In this document: one piece after another, positions 5,628 through 6,170 of the stretch | How positions within the stretch are numbered: the first letter of the stretch is position 1 | How the letters are laid out: every line of letters starts with the position of its first letter | NCBI GenBank assembly: GCA_017462445.1 | Contig: JAFTRB010000055.1 | Coordinates: forward strand, 1-6,170 | Length of the DNA: 6,170 bases | Source of the DNA: Clostridia bacterium | Lineage (GTDB): Bacteria; Bacillota_A; Clostridia; Oscillospirales; CAG-272 | Direction of reading: 5' to 3' | Translations under genes and position numbers: made by a program | Notes under the pieces: model-generated | Told to the model about the DNA's origin: nothing | What the model saw: only the letters and a program-made list of their open reading frames with translations | The model's database searches: none

Positions 5628-6013
5628 ATTTCCAGCAATCCTTTTGCCGCGCCGATAATCTCGCCTATAAAGGGAGCTGTAAGCACCAAAATCTCGACAC
5701 GCCCCAGCCCCTCTGCTGTGTTTGCAAGCCCTATTTCTCCCATCTCGCGGCAGATATCCGACACTGTGCCATAAACATATCCCACACCAAGCATTTTCAG
5801 TGTTACCTCAAGCACGCGGGAGGCGTTCTCTATAAACATTATGCCCTTCACAAGCTCTACGATCCTGGAAAGGCCGCTTGCAATGCCACATAGCAAGAGG
5901 ACTATTCCCACCACAGAAACCAGCCTTCCGCCATCAAAGCCCAAGCTCTTCAGCATATATGTCATAAAGGCGGCAAGCAAAGCGAGCATAGCCCCACTTA
6001 AAGCGCCATTCAT
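5624..6013 (-). CDS. spoIIIAD: Stage III sporulation protein AD
   Basis: Small membrane protein of the SpoIIIA complex, paralogous in style to SpoIIIAC. The 129 residues match the usual family length (about 130). Membrane segments are at about 5-22, 31-49 and 106-125, with a further amphipathic/hydrophobic stretch at 68-82. LKMLGVGYVYGTVSDICREMGE (split: LKMLGVGYVYG at 72-82, SDICREMGE at 85-93) and the EILVLTAPFIGEI helix are characteristic. The frame is open upstream to 6148, but those codons overlap spoIIIAC in another frame. The ATG at 6013 fits the family length, has GAGG 10 nt upstream (6024-6027) and overlaps the spoIIIAC stop as ATGA. It therefore depends on translational coupling. 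Confidence 0.95.
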   Translation of the reverse strand: MNGALSGAMLALLAAFMTYMLKSLGFDGGRLVSVVGIVLLLCGIASGLSRIVELVKGIMFIENASRVLEVTLKMLGVGYVYGTVSDICREMGEIGLANTAEGLGRVEILVLTAPFIGEIIGAAKGLLEI

Positions 6014-6170
6014 AGACCGAATACCTCGCGCAGCGCGTTTACAAGCTCGCCCACCTTTCCCACAAGAAACAGGAGAATAAGTATTACTCCCGCCAGGGAA
6101 ACGAGCGATGCCTGGTCGTCCCGCCCCGACTTCGATAATACCTGGCACAGCACAGCGACTATCATACCGA
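6010..6170 (-). CDS. spoIIIAC: Stage III sporulation protein AC, C-terminal part (5' end outside)
   Basis: The last 52 codons are visible and the start lies beyond the window edge. About 13-16 residues are missing compared with the usual 65-68. The visible part reads as the end of a first membrane helix (GMIVAVLCQVLSKSGR), a short polar loop (DDQ), a second helix (ASLVSLAGVILILLFLVG) and an amphipathic tail ending REVFGL, the standard two-helix SpoIIIAC layout. A Gly/Ser-Lys loop between the helices is also typical. The TGA stop (6012-6010) overlaps the spoIIIAD start as ATGA. spoIIIAA and spoIIIAB, and the sigma-E promoter expected for the operon, should lie further upstream, outside this window. 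Confidence 0.92.
   Translation of the reverse strand, partial: GMIVAVLCQVLSKSGRDDQASLVSLAGVILILLFLVGKVGELVNALREVFGL

Noticed and set aside
6014..6148. Longer SpoIIID-style start for spoIIIAD at 6148 (174 aa)
   Set aside because: The extra 45 codons overlap spoIIIAC in another frame and do not look like the family; the ATG at 6013 gives the normal length and an ATGA junction.

Overview
This looks like a chromosomal window from an endospore-forming Firmicute of the class Clostridia, probably an uncultured gut-type lineage. The reasons are a spoIIIA sporulation cluster, Gram-positive style lipoproteins with short signal peptides, strong purine-rich ribosome binding sites and near-consensus sigma-A promoters. 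The class is an inference from gene content and style; there is no rRNA gene here to anchor it. Every gene I accept is on the minus strand, so the biological reading order is from position 6170 down to 1.

Right half (6170 to 3188): the distal part of the spoIIIA operon in canonical order: spoIIIAC (5' end cut by the window edge), spoIIIAD, spoIIIAE, spoIIIAF, spoIIIAG and spoIIIAH. The AC-AD, AD-AE and AE-AF junctions are 4-nt stop/start overlaps (ATGA, ATGA, GTGA). AF and AG overlap by 20 nt, and AH follows after a 67-nt gap. A strong GC-rich terminator sits directly after spoIIIAH. The products build the SpoIIIA-SpoIIQ 'feeding tube' complex in the mother cell membrane facing the engulfed forespore. 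The standout feature is compactness. SpoIIIAG is only 115 residues and appears to lack the insertion that forms the beta-barrel of the Bacillus subtilis ring. SpoIIIAE has no visible signal peptide, and SpoIIIAF is short.

Middle (3100 to 1840): asd, aspartate-semialdehyde dehydrogenase of the archaeal/fungal-like subfamily. It has its own near-perfect sigma-A promoter and is followed by a long hairpin.

Left part (1720 to 1): a second near-perfect sigma-A promoter drives three tightly spaced lipoprotein genes, the last cut by the window edge. All three carry a lipobox Cys and a shared SAP(T)KT motif a little after it, so they are probably tandem paralogues of unknown function. The two sigma-A promoters share a 12-nt motif at or near the -35 region.

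No RNA genes, CRISPR arrays, insertion sequences, phage genes or riboswitches were recognised. The most novel candidates are the minimal SpoIIIAG and the lipoprotein trio.
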